The position numbers and the translations under genes are program-made. 64,000 nucleotides of DNA from Bacteroidales bacterium (GTDB taxonomy: Bacteria > Bacteroidota > Bacteroidia > Bacteroidales > UBA7332): positions 1 through 64,000 of the forward strand of contig JAQTZA010000015.1 of the NCBI GenBank assembly GCA_028687995.1, written 5' to 3'. Each line of letters starts with the position of its first letter. Within the stretch, counting starts at the first letter, position 1. Below, one piece after another: positions 37,858 through 47,816 of this stretch. Below the pieces are notes generated by a model. That model saw only the letters and a program-made list of their open reading frames with translations, was not told the origin of the DNA and ran no database searches.

Positions 37858-37889
37858 CAAAAGTAAGCCTTTAATATGAAAATGCCAAA
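37858..37889 (-). promoter_or_regulatory. tRNA-Lys promoter
   Basis: On the minus strand TTTG (37886-37889) is followed after 20 bp by TACTTTTG (37858-37865): a complete -33/-7 promoter, 26 bp before the tRNA 5' end. Confidence 0.75.
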
Positions 37890-37902
37890 TGTTTTCTGAA
37901 TT

Positions 37903-39054
37903 TTATTCCTTATTAGATGGGGCTTTGCTGCTATCTAATTCATTTTCAGCGATTGAAGACGTTGAGTTTTTTATATCAAATTCTCTCAAAATATATCTTT
38001 TGTAATAGCTGAGACACAAAGTGGTTAAAGGCAATCCAATAATTAGTCCCATGATTCCCATCAAACTACCCCAAATGGAGAGGGAAAGAAGAATGATTGC
38101 AGGATTAAGTCCCGTCACTTTCCCCATTATTTTGGGAACCAACAACGTGTCTTGTATGATTTGTACTATAGCTAGAACTCCAATCGCCATTCCAAATATC
38201 GCCCAAAAGCTATTTCCAGTTTCTGCCGATTTTAGTAAGCTTAGAAGTGCCATCGGGACTAATCCTATGATTTGCATATAGGGAACCATATTTAGTGCTC
38301 CGATTAGCATTCCCAAGAAAATACCCATTGGTAAGCTGATGATACTAAATCCAATGGAGCAAAGCACTCCCACTAGAAATGCTACCAATGCTTGTCCTCT
38401 GAAGTAGCGATTCATGCTATCACTGATGTCTTTTAGTAACTGGTCAGCAATAGTTTGATATTTTTCTGGAAAAAGTGAGATAAATCCATTTGTTATGCGA
38501 TCGAAATCTAGTAAAATAAAGACTAGATAAAGCAGAATGATAGCTGAAGCAAAAAATCCCACCACCAATGAAAATGAATTTGTCAGTAGCATCCACATAT
38601 TTGGAGCAATTTGTTTTATTAAATTGCCTATATCTTCGCTAGTAAACGAAGATATCATTTTGTCTGGATTAATATTTTGCTGAAAATAAGATGACCATTC
38701 TGATGGGATTAAATTGATGAATCCACCATTTGCTTGATAATAATTGATAAGAATTTGTAATCTGTCAAATTCGTTTGAAAGAGTTGGAATCAACGCCCAC
38801 ACAATACCGCCAATTAAAATAAAAGCAGTAAGTAAGGTGGCTAAAATGGAGATGAGTCGATTTCGAATGTGCAATTTGTATTGAAAAAAACCGACCATCG
38901 GATTGAGCATGTAGGCAATCAGCCACGAAATTAAGAAAGGAAGAAGTGCATCTTTTATTTTGGTTGCAATAAAGATAATTCCCCATACAATTAGCAGCGT
39001 AAAAAATATCCGCGCTACACGGTCGAATGTGAATGGTTTACGTTCAGTATTCAT
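37903..39054 (-). CDS. AI-2E-family membrane protein
   Basis: The 383-residue protein has about eight helices in the typical order: a cluster at residues 12-75, a long amphipathic region, a helix at about 150-175, then four or five helices from about 210 to 350. Family marks are [15 protein letters not shown] near the start and [21 protein letters not shown], then [14 protein letters not shown] at the end. Members export small molecules or act as Na+/H+ antiporters; the name from autoinducer-2 is not general. Its start overlaps the tdk stop by 4 bp. Confidence 0.9.
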   Translation of the reverse strand: MNTERKPFTFDRVARIFFTLLIVWGIIFIATKIKDALLPFLISWLIAYMLNPMVGFFQYKLHIRNRLISILATLLTAFILIGGIVWALIPTLSNEFDRLQILINYYQANGGFINLIPSEWSSYFQQNINPDKMISSFTSEDIGNLIKQIAPNMWMLLTNSFSLVVGFFASAIILLYLVFILLDFDRITNGFISLFPEKYQTIADQLLKDISDSMNRYFRGQALVAFLVGVLCSIGFSIISLPMGIFLGMLIGALNMVPYMQIIGLVPMALLSLLKSAETGNSFWAIFGMAIGVLAIVQIIQDTLLVPKIMGKVTGLNPAIILLSLSIWGSLMGIMGLIIGLPLTTLCLSYYKRYILREFDIKNSTSSIAENELDSSKAPSNKE

Positions 39055-39635
39055 GTTTTTTGAATTGAGTTATTGTAGCAAATCCGACAAAGAGGCTGGT
39101 ATTCATTTTTTTCACCCAAAAATACACGGTTTTCGTCTTTTACCGTACGATGCGAATAGCTTGCTGTCCGTCCACAGCTCACACATACTGCGTGAACCTT
39201 CTGCACATCATCGGCAATGGCACAAAGGGCAGGTATCGGTCCAAACGGCTCTCCTCTAAAGTCCATATCCAATCCCGCCACAATCACACGAATGCCTTGA
39301 TTTGCTAGTTGATTGCATACATTTACCAAACCTTCATCAAAGAATTGAGCTTCGTCGATTCCCACTACATCTACATCTCCAGATAATAGCACGATACTAG
39401 CCGAATTTTCGACTGGAGTGGATGGTATGGAGTGGTTGTCATGAGAAACTACTTCTGTAATTGAATAGCGAGTATCAATAGCTGGTTTGAAGATCTCCAC
39501 ATTTTGACGAGCATAATTTGCGCGCTTGAGACGGCGTATGAGTTCTTCAGTTTTACCCGAAAACATAGATCCGCAAATAACTTCAATGCCTCCTCGGCGC
39601 AAGTGTTCGTTGTGAGTGTCTTCTGAAAATAGCAT
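39051..39635 (-). CDS. tdk: Thymidine kinase
   Basis: Thymidine kinase phosphorylates thymidine for salvage. The 194-residue protein is of the zinc-containing type II: P-loop [14 protein letters not shown], the base-binding segment [29 protein letters not shown], and a C-terminal zinc site from CVSCG and CRICY. The YQPLCRICY end is normal. It forms an operon with the AI-2E gene (4-bp overlap). Its -7 box (TACTTTTG on the minus strand) is at 39698-39705. Confidence 0.96.
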   Translation of the reverse strand: MLFSEDTHNEHLRRGGIEVICGSMFSGKTEELIRRLKRANYARQNVEIFKPAIDTRYSITEVVSHDNHSIPSTPVENSASIVLLSGDVDVVGIDEAQFFDEGLVNVCNQLANQGIRVIVAGLDMDFRGEPFGPIPALCAIADDVQKVHAVCVSCGRTASYSHRTVKDENRVFLGEKNEYQPLCRICYNNSIQKT

Positions 39636-39697
39636 GATTTTATATTGATTTACGGATTAATATTAAACAAATCTTGAAAGTATGGAGCATATATTGG

Positions 39698-39714
39698 CAA
39701 AAGTAATAATTTTG
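39698..39714. promoter_or_regulatory. Overlapping divergent -7 boxes of tdk and dacB
   Basis: CAAAAGTA (39698-39705, the minus-strand -7 box TACTTTTG) and TAATTTTG (39707-39714, plus strand) are separated by one base. A candidate -33 for tdk, TTG on the minus strand, lies at 39727-39729, 21 bp away. None is clear for dacB. Confidence 0.55.
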
Positions 39715-39748
39715 TGAAGTTATGTACAACAAACCGATAAGAAAACTA

Positions 39749-41179
39749 ATGCGAAAATATTTCTCTCTTTTTCTACTACTTTTTTTGCTTCCAGAATTAT
39801 TGATTTGTCAAACCAATCAGGCTCTGAATAGTTTCGTCAAGTCACCTATTTTCAAAAATGCAGGATTATCGGTTGCTTTTGTTGATGCGACTTCTGGTAA
39901 AGTGATTGCGTCATATTTCCCAAATCAAAATTTGGCTCCGGCATCTACTCTGAAGCTTATCACTACGGCGACGGCTCTCGAAATGTTTGGCCCCGATTTT
40001 CAGTTCGAAACAGAAGTGGCCTATTCTGGGAAAATAACAGATGGTTTGTTAGATGGAGATTTGTACGTTATAGGTCATGGTGACCCAACCATTGGTTCAC
40101 AATATAGTCAGCAACCCTCTGCGCTTTTTGATACTATTTTGTCTGCATTGAGAAAGAGGGAAATTCGCCAGATTTTTGGCAAAATAGTGGGTGATGAAAG
40201 TGCATATAACAATCAATTGATACCACCCAAAACAACATGGGAAGATATGGGTAATTATTATGCTGCTGGTGTTTCAGCCCTAAATTATGCCGACAATAGT
40301 TATCGGTTGTCTTTTCGGACTGGTGGCGCGGGTTCTACTCCTCAAATCACAGACTTGGAACCATCTATTGAAGGCTTGAAATTTGAGAATCATCTGGTTT
40401 CGAAAGCCAATGACAAGGATAGTGCCTACATTTACGGAATGCCTTTCCAATATCAACGTTATCTTTATGGAACAGTTCCTTCGAATCGAGCTACTTTTAC
40501 GATAAAAGGGGATGTTCCTGATCCAGCATTTTTCTTTGTGAGTCAATTATCATCTTTTCTTCAGAGAAATGGGATACAAGTGAAACAAAAACCAGAAACA
40601 AACACCATAAAAGCAAAATTAAAAGAGAGTCAGGATTCAAAACTTACGAAGTTACTCACTTTTAAGTCCGATAAATTGTCACACATAGTACAGATAACAA
40701 ATAAAAAGAGTTACAATTTTTATGCTGAAGCATTGTTGCGATTGATTGCTTCGAAGGCGAGTAACGATGCATCGTTACCTGCTGGCATCGCAAGTATTAG
40801 GAAGTTTTGGAGTGATCATGGCCTCAGTACTGATTTTTTGATGTACGATGGTAGTGGACTTTCACCTGCCAATCGCGTGAATTCTGCTTTTTTTGTTCGA
40901 CTGCTAAATTACATGGCTACTAAAAGTCAGAATAAAGATCTATTTATATCGTCTTTAGCCATTGCTGGCAATGATGGTACCTTGAAGTCTTTCCTTGCCA
41001 ATACATCTTTAAGTGGAAAAGTATATGCTAAAAGTGGCAGTTTCGAAGGTGTTTTGAGTTATTGTGGAAAAATGAATAAGAATAATAGATCATATTTGTT
41101 TTGTATAATTACAAATGCTTTCACCTGCTCTCCTTCTGAAGTGAAAAAGGCGACTGAAAAACTCCTTCTTGATTTCTAA
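39749..41179 (+). CDS. dacB: D-alanyl-D-alanine carboxypeptidase, PBP4 family
   Basis: This periplasmic S13 peptidase trims cell-wall peptides. I start it at the ATG at 39749, which gives a clean signal peptide (MRKYFSLFLLLFLLPELLIC) and a leader of about 28 nt from the -7 box; an in-frame ATG at 39722 would be almost leaderless. The penicillin-binding motifs are SxxK in PASTLKLITT, SxN in SYNFYAEALLR, and KSG in YAKSGSFEG. The large insert between the first two motifs is typical of the PBP4 family. It is a single gene, divergent from tdk. Confidence 0.93.
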   Translation: MRKYFSLFLLLFLLPELLICQTNQALNSFVKSPIFKNAGLSVAFVDATSGKVIASYFPNQNLAPASTLKLITTATALEMFGPDFQFETEVAYSGKITDGLLDGDLYVIGHGDPTIGSQYSQQPSALFDTILSALRKREIRQIFGKIVGDESAYNNQLIPPKTTWEDMGNYYAAGVSALNYADNSYRLSFRTGGAGSTPQITDLEPSIEGLKFENHLVSKANDKDSAYIYGMPFQYQRYLYGTVPSNRATFTIKGDVPDPAFFFVSQLSSFLQRNGIQVKQKPETNTIKAKLKESQDSKLTKLLTFKSDKLSHIVQITNKKSYNFYAEALLRLIASKASNDASLPAGIASIRKFWSDHGLSTDFLMYDGSGLSPANRVNSAFFVRLLNYMATKSQNKDLFISSLAIAGNDGTLKSFLANTSLSGKVYAKSGSFEGVLSYCGKMNKNNRSYLFCIITNAFTCSPSEVKKATEKLLLDF

Positions 41180-41249
41180 TCAACTTTCTATTATGATATA
41201 TATTACTCGTCACAAAACTATCGATTGAGCAATAAAACTCAATAAATTG

Positions 41250-41279
41250 TTGGTTTTCTTATTATAAAAGTTAATTTTG
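41250..41279 (+). promoter_or_regulatory. Promoter of the 41306-rsmI operon
   Basis: TTG at 41250-41252 and TAATTTTG at 41272-41279 are 19 bp apart, a good -33/-7 pair, 26 bp before the ATG. Confidence 0.6.
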
Positions 41280-41305
41280 CAAAGCTTAGAGTACATTTTA
41301 TAAAG

Positions 41306-41803
41306 ATGAATGAGTCAATCCAATCCATTTTCACTATTATATCAGACGATTTAAAGGATTTTAATAAATTATCAAGTGATTTAAAGAATTTAGAAGAATT
41401 CGATTCTAAATTAATTGACCTGAAAAGTAAGGCTGTTGATTTGATAAATCATATCGATTTATATCTGATTGAAAGAGCCGAAGCAGATGTAAGGATTGAA
41501 GATCAAAAGAATCCAACTATTATTCAAACGGAGGTTCGTGTTCTCGTTTCGAAGAAAGTTGGAGATGTAATTGCAAAACGCTTGTCTGTTGATTTGTCTC
41601 AAGCATTCTCGATAAACGATAAATTTCGTTTCCAAAAAGAGTTGTTTGGAGGTAGTGCGCAGGAAATGAATAGAGTTTTGAATTTTTTTCAGAATGAGAC
41701 GAATATGGAGGCGATTCTTACTTATATTAAAAATGATCTCCAATGGGATTTAGAATCACAGTCGGTAGTTGATTTTATTGAGATTGTTGAAAAAAGATAT
41801 TGA
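41306..41803 (+). CDS. Small helical protein, unknown function
   Basis: I do not recognise this 165-residue protein. It has no signal peptide or membrane segment. The N-terminal 60 residues (ISDDLKDFNKLSSDLKNLEE, then LIDLKSKAVDLINHIDLYLI) are likely coiled coil, and the rest is mostly helical with charged residues. It shares a promoter with rsmI, which starts 24 bp downstream, so it is the first gene of the operon. A cytoplasmic accessory role is possible; nothing firmer can be said. Confidence 0.65.
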   Translation: MNESIQSIFTIISDDLKDFNKLSSDLKNLEEFDSKLIDLKSKAVDLINHIDLYLIERAEADVRIEDQKNPTIIQTEVRVLVSKKVGDVIAKRLSVDLSQAFSINDKFRFQKELFGGSAQEMNRVLNFFQNETNMEAILTYIKNDLQWDLESQSVVDFIEIVEKRY

Positions 41804-41827
41804 GAGATTCGATTGTACAAAAAGTAA

Positions 41828-42565
41828 ATGGCAAAATTAATTGTTATCCCAACGCCAATTGGCAATTTAGAAGATATAACTCTCCGTGCATTGCGTTTGT
41901 TGAAAGAGGCCGATATTGTATTGGCTGAAGATACACGCACCACTGGAAAACTATTAAGACATTACGAGATTTCAGCAAAATTAATATCACATCATAAATT
42001 CAACGAACACAAATCGGTCGAACAAATTATTTCTAGAATCAAAGCTGGCGAAAACATTGCATTGGTTTCAGATGCTGGTACTCCTGCTATTTCAGATCCA
42101 GGATTTTTAATTGTTCGAGAATGTGTGAAAGCAGGCATTGATGTCGAATGTTTGCCTGGTGCTACTGCTCTTGTTCCTGCGATAGTAACCTCTGGATTAC
42201 CGAATGATAGATTTTGTTTCGAGGGCTTTCTTCCTCCAAAAAAAGGAAGAAGTACACGGTTGAAAGAGTTGGCGCAAGAGTCACGCACGATTGTTTTTTA
42301 TGAATCGCCCTATAGAATTGTGAAGACATTGCAGCAATTAATTGAATATATGGGTGATCAACGTCAGGTTTCTGTTTCGAGAGAAATCTCAAAAATGTTC
42401 GAAGAAACTGTGCGAGGAACATTGGTTGAAGTGATTGCGCACTTTACGCAAAAGGAACCAAAGGGAGAATTTGTTGTGGTATTGGCTGGCAATAACACGA
42501 TGGCGGAGGAAGATAAGAATAGTGAAAATCCTGTTGCATATAAAAAGAATAAATACAAAGAATAA
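41828..42565 (+). CDS. rsmI: 16S rRNA 2'-O-methyltransferase RsmI
   Basis: RsmI methylates the ribose of C1402 in 16S rRNA at the decoding centre. The 245-residue protein shows the tetrapyrrole-methylase fold: IPTPIGNLEDITLRALRLLKEADIVLAEDTRTT near the start, ALVSDAGTPAISDPGFLIVRE, and FEGFLPPKKGRS, with REISKMFEETVRGTL later. The length is slightly under the E. coli enzyme, lacking its far C-terminus, as is usual in this phylum. It probably forms an operon with the gene before (24 bp) and the lipoprotein gene after (40 bp). Confidence 0.96.
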   Translation: MAKLIVIPTPIGNLEDITLRALRLLKEADIVLAEDTRTTGKLLRHYEISAKLISHHKFNEHKSVEQIISRIKAGENIALVSDAGTPAISDPGFLIVRECVKAGIDVECLPGATALVPAIVTSGLPNDRFCFEGFLPPKKGRSTRLKELAQESRTIVFYESPYRIVKTLQQLIEYMGDQRQVSVSREISKMFEETVRGTLVEVIAHFTQKEPKGEFVVVLAGNNTMAEEDKNSENPVAYKKNKYKE

Positions 42566-42605
42566 TCACAAACACAAACTGAATACTAATTTAAAAACTA
42601 TTGAA

Positions 42606-43472
42606 ATGAAAAAGATTTTGTTACCACTACTAGCATTAACTTTAATGGTAGTATCCTGCGGAAAAAGTTCTGGAGTTTACAAGGATTTAGCTTCGCAAAA
42701 TGACTCGCTGAAATTAACGCATGAGAAAACCGTTCAAGAATTTGACAATGCACTTGCTTTGATTAACGAAGTTCAAGATGGACTTGCCAAAATGAAAGAT
42801 GCTGAAAATTATTTGAAAGTTGAGGCTTCTCAAGGCAAAGAATTGACACCCACTACTCGCGAACAGATTGCAAGTGATATGGCTACAATTGCTGAAACAT
42901 TACAAAAGAACAAAGCTGAGTTAGCTAAATTAAAAGCCAATACGAAAGCACAATCTACTCAACTAAAAGCTACTATCGAAAGATTGATGGGTGAATTAGA
43001 TGCAAAAACCAAGTTGGTGGCTGATTTGCAAGCACAATTACTTGATAAAGATGTGAAAATTGGAGAATTGGTTGCTAAAACAGAAAGTTTGTCAGGCGAA
43101 GTAAGTAATCTAAGTGCTGAGTCTCAAAAGCAAAAAGATGAATTAGCTGCGCAAGATAAATCATTGAACACAGCGTGGTATGTGTTTGGCACAAAAGCTG
43201 AACTCAAAAAACAAAGTGTAATAACAGGTGGAGGTCTTTTCAAATCGGCTGATGTGTTGAAAAAAGACTTTAACAAAGAATATTTTATTGCAATTGATGT
43301 TCGGAATACCAAGTCAATTGAATTATTCTCGAAAAAAGCAAAATTCTTGACAACACATCCAGTGGGAAGTTATTCACTTGAAAAAGACAACGCTGGTATG
43401 CTAACCCTTAAGATTTCTGATTATAAATCTTTCTGGAGCATTTCTAGATATTTGGTTATTCAGGTCGATTAA
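42606..43472 (+). CDS. Cbp1-type coiled-coil lipoprotein
   Basis: I start it at the ATG at 42606, which gives a lipoprotein signal (MKKILLPLLALTLMVVSC, Cys18); an upstream in-frame ATG is inside rsmI. The 288-residue protein has a long heptad-like coiled coil (residues 25-200, repeated Leu/Lys/Glu/Ala) and a C-terminal segment with TAWYVFGTKAELK, DFNKEYFIAID and SFWSISRYLVIQVD. That matches the Bacteroidales lipoproteins named Cbp1 collagen-binding adhesins, on the strength of a B. fragilis member. Collagen binding itself is unproven here. A terminator follows. Confidence 0.8.
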   Translation: MKKILLPLLALTLMVVSCGKSSGVYKDLASQNDSLKLTHEKTVQEFDNALALINEVQDGLAKMKDAENYLKVEASQGKELTPTTREQIASDMATIAETLQKNKAELAKLKANTKAQSTQLKATIERLMGELDAKTKLVADLQAQLLDKDVKIGELVAKTESLSGEVSNLSAESQKQKDELAAQDKSLNTAWYVFGTKAELKKQSVITGGGLFKSADVLKKDFNKEYFIAIDVRNTKSIELFSKKAKFLTTHPVGSYSLEKDNAGMLTLKISDYKSFWSISRYLVIQVD

Positions 43473-43497
43473 AATGAGTAATACACATTATTATATA

Positions 43498-43536
43498 GAG
43501 ACCGTTTCAACCGATTGTTGAGACGGTCTCTTTTTT
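43498..43536 (+). terminator. Intrinsic terminator after the Cbp1-type gene
   Basis: GAGACCGT pairs with ACGGTCTC, with inner TCAAC/GTTGA, and six T residues follow. Confidence 0.9.
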
Positions 43537-43566
43537 AGAGGCAATTAATTTTTAATATTTACTTAA

Positions 43567-44259
43567 ATGAAGTACAAAAGCATTTTCATTGACCTTGATG
43601 ATACGCTCTGGGACACCCGTGCTAATTCAAAAGAAAGTATGTCTGAAGTCTATGAGAAGTATAAACTAGCTCAGTGGTTCCCCAGTTTTGAATTTTATTA
43701 CAAAATATATTCCAAAAAAAATCTTGAGTTATGGAATCTCTACCACTTTGGTAAAATAACAAAACAAGAATTAACAAAAGAGCGATTCTTATTTCCACTT
43801 CTGCAAGTAGGTGTGAAGGATGAAGATTTGGCAAGAAATTTAGGATATGATTTTTTAATGGGAACAGCCACTAAAACAAAGCTTGTCAAGAATGCTATTG
43901 AATTACTTGATTATTTGTCTCCTAAATACAGACTTTTTATTTTGTCAAATGGATTTAGAGAAGTACAATTTAAGAAAATAGATAATTCAGGCTTGTCACC
44001 CTATTTTGAAAAGGTAATTGTTTCGGAAGATGCAGGCGCCAATAAACCACATCCCGACATTTATCATTATGCCCTTAAATCTACTAATTCTCGCAAAAAT
44101 GAAAGTATTATGATCGGAGATAATCCGGAAACAGATATTGCAGGAGCGTATAATCTTAAAATAGATCAAATCTACTTTGCTAATAATCAGGAGATAGAGC
44201 TAGATTTTCAGCCTAATTACGTTGTTAACTCCCTTTTAGAAATCAAAGATATTCTCTGA
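43567..44259 (+). CDS. HAD-family phosphatase (YjjG-like)
   Basis: The 230-residue cytoplasmic enzyme has HAD motif I FIDLDDTLWDT with both aspartates, motif II LSNG, motif III lysine in NKPHPDIYHYAL, and motif IV GDNPETDIAGA. A helical cap follows motif I. The length and motifs fit the YjjG branch, whose members are nucleotidases acting on pyrimidine nucleotides; its real substrate is unknown. It has no obvious partner gene, lying between a terminator and the SusC promoter. Confidence 0.85.
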   Translation: MKYKSIFIDLDDTLWDTRANSKESMSEVYEKYKLAQWFPSFEFYYKIYSKKNLELWNLYHFGKITKQELTKERFLFPLLQVGVKDEDLARNLGYDFLMGTATKTKLVKNAIELLDYLSPKYRLFILSNGFREVQFKKIDNSGLSPYFEKVIVSEDAGANKPHPDIYHYALKSTNSRKNESIMIGDNPETDIAGAYNLKIDQIYFANNQEIELDFQPNYVVNSLLEIKDIL

Positions 44260-44398
44260 ATTTTAAGCAATTGTGTCATTTTGAATGTTTTTTATTGAAA
44301 AATAGATTAAATACATACCGTATTGCTGAATTTTTATATTAATATTCGTTAAAGTTGAATCGAAATGTCAATTATGAAAGATTTTGCTTCAAAAGATG

Positions 44399-44428
44399 TT
44401 GCGTGATACGCTTTTATTATTATTTTTG
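44399..44428 (+). promoter_or_regulatory. Promoter of the SusC/SusD pair
   Basis: TTG at 44399-44401 and TATTTTTG at 44421-44428 are 19 bp apart, a textbook Bacteroidota promoter. It argues for the ATG at 44472 as the real start of SusC, since the upstream ATG at 44355 would be outside the transcript. Confidence 0.7.
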
Positions 44429-44471
44429 CGAAGAGATAGTTAATATTAGTTTAATCATTAAGAGAAGTTTT

Positions 44472-47400
44472 ATGAAAAAATGGACATTTGTCTTACTATG
44501 TTTCTTTATGAGCATAGGGCTTGCTTCTGCACAATCTAAGGTCAACGGTGTTGTACTTTCAGCAGAAGATGGGCAGCCAATTATTGGTGCATCCGTAGTA
44601 GTAAAAGGTACAACAATTGGAACTGTTACTAATTTAGATGGACAGTTTAGTTTAAGTGTACCTGCTAGTGGTAAAACACTAGTTGTGTCGTATGTAGGTA
44701 TGGACGGTCAGGAATTGGCAGTCAAACCTTCTCTCCGAGTAGTGTTAAAAGCATCATCTCAAGCTTTGAGTGAAGTTGTTGTAACAGCTTTGGGTATTAC
44801 CCGTGAAAAGAAATCATTGGGTTATGCAGTTCAAGAAGTTAGTGGAGATGCTGTTAATCAAGTTAAGTCGAATAACTTCGTTACTTCACTTTCTGGTAAA
44901 GTAGCTGGTATTAACATTAAGAATAATACAAACTTTGGTGGTTCTACCAATGTCATTATTCGTGGTGCTAGCTCATTGACTGGAAATAATCAGGCGTTAT
45001 TCGTTGTAGATGGTATCCCAGTTGATAATTCAAACTTTAATAACTCTGGGCAGACAACTGGTCGAAATGGTTATGACTACGGTAACTCCGCTTCGGATAT
45101 TAATCCAAATGACATTGAGTCTGTATCTGTTTTGAAAGGTGCTGCTGCAACTGCTCTATACGGATCACGTGCTGTAAGTGGTGTTGTTTTGATTACAACC
45201 AAAAAAGGTAAAGCATCTTCTTCAAAAATGCCAAAAGTGAAATTGAGTACAAATTATACTTTTAGCAAAGTAGATGAAAGCACGTTCCCAAAATATCAAA
45301 ATGAAGCTGGTGCTGGTTATGGTAAAGCATACTATAGCGGTGGTGGTGATGGAAGTATCTATCCTGGTTTTGAATATTATGCTGATGTAAATGGTGATGG
45401 AACAACAGATTATACTGTTCCTTATTATGAAGATGCTTCACGTGGACAAAAATTTGATCCAAGTGTAATGGTGTATCAATGGGATGCATTATATCCTGAA
45501 TCACCGAACTATCACAAAGCGACTCCTTGGGTAGCAGGTGCAAATCAACCTATTTCATTCTTCGAAACAGGCATTAGTACTTCTAATAACATTGAAATTT
45601 CTGGTGGTGACGAAAAAACTACCTACCGTGTTTCTTACACAAATTTTGATCAAAAAGGTGTTATGCCTAATAGCCAATTGACCAAGAATAATATTTTATT
45701 CAATGGATCACATATGTTGACCAAAAATTTGAAATCTACTACTTCTGTCAACTATTTGAATACAGCTGGTAAAGGTCGCCCATCGACTGGTTACTCTGAC
45801 AATATTATGTCTAGTTTCCGTCAGTGGTATCAAGTTAATGTGGATATGGGATTGCAAAAATCATTGTATGAGCAAACAGGTAAGAATATATCTTGGAACC
45901 CTGCCGCTCCAGATAATACAGCACCTGCATATTGGGACAATCCATACTGGGTACGTTACGAAAATTTTGAAAAAGATGGTCGTGCTCGCTTAATTGGTTC
46001 AACTCAATTAGATTGGACTATTACTAGTGATTTGAAAGCAATGGCTCGTTATTCTATTGATACCTACAATCAATTGCAAGAAGAACAAAAAGCAGTTGGT
46101 TCTGGATCAGGTGAATTTGGTGTAGGTCGTAATGAAGTTGGTTCTGGATACTCTCGTTATACAAGAGCATTTACTGAAAGTAATTTAGACTTTATGTTGA
46201 ACTACCATAAAAAAATGAGTGAAGATCTTGATGTTTCTGCTTTATTAGGAACCAATATTAGAAGAACATCGTCGGATGCTGCATACATGTCAACCAATGG
46301 TGGTTTAGCAGTACCAAAAGTTTATGCATTGAGCAATAGTGTTGACCCTATGCTTCCTCCAGAAGAATCGGCTTGGAAAAAGGGTGTAAACGGATACTTT
46401 GGTAGTTTAACTCTTGGTTATAAAGACATGTTATATTTAGATGGTACTTTACGTAGAGACCAATCATCGTCTTTGCCGAAAGCTAATAACGCCTATTTTT
46501 ATCCATCTGCTACAACAAGTTTTATTTTCTCTAAATTAGTTGAGCAAGATTGGATGTCGCTTGGTAAAATTAGATTGAATTATGCGCAAGTTGGAGGTGA
46601 TGCTCCTGCGTTGAGTGTAAAGGATACTTATATTGCAAATGCACCTTTCTCTGGAACTACTCTAGTGACTGTGCCAAATACCAAATTGAACGCAGAACTA
46701 AAATCTGAGCGTCAAACAGCTTTAGAAGCAGGTTTAGAGATGAACTTCATGAATAGTCGTTTAGGTTTTGATCTTTCTGTGTATAAAAATAACACCAAAG
46801 ATCAATTGATGCCAGTTTCAATCTCGTATGCTACAGGTTACTCTTCAAAATGGGTAAATGCTGGAGAAATTCAAAACTCAGGTGTTGAGCTTCAGTTTAA
46901 AGCAGTTCCTGTTAAAACGAAAGATTTTAGTTGGGATGTAAATGTAAACTGGGCACAGAATAAAAATAAAGTAGTTTCTCTTTATACAGATGCAGCTGGT
47001 AATGAGGTTAAAAACTTAGTAATTGGATCATTACAAGGTGGTGTTACGATCAATGCAACTGTTGGCGAACCTTATGGAACAATCAAAGGCTCTGATTTCC
47101 AATATCATGCAAATGGTGGTAAATTGGTAAGTGCAACTTCAGGTCGTTATTTAAAGACTACTACCAATGATGTAACAATTGGTAATATTAATCCTGATTG
47201 GACAGGTGGTATTACGAATGCATTCAGATACAAAAACTTTACATTTAGTTTCTTAGTTGATATGCAAAAAGGGGGTGACATCTTCTCGTTAGACTTGTGG
47301 TATGGAATGGGTACAGGTTTGTACGCTGAAACCGCTGGTTTAAATGACTTAGGTAATCCAAAACGTAACGCAATCGTTTATAACAATCCATCTGCTGCAA

Positions 47401-47804
47401 CTACAGCTTTGAAAATTGCTTCAGGTTATGCACCAACTAGTGGGGGAACGTTGAATCCAGGTGTGAAAGCCGATGGTACTCCTAATACAACTAGAGTAAG
47501 TGAAGAAACCTATGGTGCACAAGGTTGGGCTGTAGATCCAAACGCACGTTATGTATATGATGCATCTTACATCAAATTACGTGAAGTTGCTTTGAGCTAC
47601 GATTTGCCAAAAACATTGGCTTCTAAACTTTCTTTGGCCGGTGCTTCAGTTAGCTTAGTAGGATCTAATCTTTGGATTATTTCAAAGAACTTACCTTATG
47701 CAGATCCAGAAGCAAGTCAAGGTTCTGGTAACATTCAAGGATGGCAATCTGGTGTAATGCCAGCTACTCGTAATTTTGGTGTTACTTTAAATTTACAATT
47801 TTAA
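44472..47804 (+). CDS. SusC/RagA-type TonB-dependent outer-membrane receptor
   Basis: The 1110-residue receptor starts with a signal peptide ending ASAQ (an ATG 117 bases upstream is unlikely: it precedes the promoter). Then come a carboxypeptidase-like domain (KVNGVVLSAEDGQPIIGASV, about residues 24-100), the plug domain with VIIRGASSLTGNNQALFVVDGIPVD, and ATALYGSRAVSGVVLITTKKG. A 22-strand barrel ends in LNLQF. It takes up polymers or large solutes with the TonB system, together with SusD. No sigma, enzyme or regulator gene is beside it, so the substrate is unknown. Confidence 0.94.
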   Translation: MKKWTFVLLCFFMSIGLASAQSKVNGVVLSAEDGQPIIGASVVVKGTTIGTVTNLDGQFSLSVPASGKTLVVSYVGMDGQELAVKPSLRVVLKASSQALSEVVVTALGITREKKSLGYAVQEVSGDAVNQVKSNNFVTSLSGKVAGINIKNNTNFGGSTNVIIRGASSLTGNNQALFVVDGIPVDNSNFNNSGQTTGRNGYDYGNSASDINPNDIESVSVLKGAAATALYGSRAVSGVVLITTKKGKASSSKMPKVKLSTNYTFSKVDESTFPKYQNEAGAGYGKAYYSGGGDGSIYPGFEYYADVNGDGTTDYTVPYYEDASRGQKFDPSVMVYQWDALYPESPNYHKATPWVAGANQPISFFETGISTSNNIEISGGDEKTTYRVSYTNFDQKGVMPNSQLTKNNILFNGSHMLTKNLKSTTSVNYLNTAGKGRPSTGYSDNIMSSFRQWYQVNVDMGLQKSLYEQTGKNISWNPAAPDNTAPAYWDNPYWVRYENFEKDGRARLIGSTQLDWTITSDLKAMARYSIDTYNQLQEEQKAVGSGSGEFGVGRNEVGSGYSRYTRAFTESNLDFMLNYHKKMSEDLDVSALLGTNIRRTSSDAAYMSTNGGLAVPKVYALSNSVDPMLPPEESAWKKGVNGYFGSLTLGYKDMLYLDGTLRRDQSSSLPKANNAYFYPSATTSFIFSKLVEQDWMSLGKIRLNYAQVGGDAPALSVKDTYIANAPFSGTTLVTVPNTKLNAELKSERQTALEAGLEMNFMNSRLGFDLSVYKNNTKDQLMPVSISYATGYSSKWVNAGEIQNSGVELQFKAVPVKTKDFSWDVNVNWAQNKNKVVSLYTDAAGNEVKNLVIGSLQGGVTINATVGEPYGTIKGSDFQYHANGGKLVSATSGRYLKTTTNDVTIGNINPDWTGGITNAFRYKNFTFSFLVDMQKGGDIFSLDLWYGMGTGLYAETAGLNDLGNPKRNAIVYNNPSAATTALKIASGYAPTSGGTLNPGVKADGTPNTTRVSEETYGAQGWAVDPNARYVYDASYIKLREVALSYDLPKTLASKLSLAGASVSLVGSNLWIISKNLPYADPEASQGSGNIQGWQSGVMPATRNFGVTLNLQF

Positions 47805-47816
47805 AATGTGAGAAGT

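Noticed and set aside
44355..44471. Longer SusC with 39 extra N-terminal residues
   Set aside because: The extra part precedes and includes the promoter, and the signal peptide begins at 44472.
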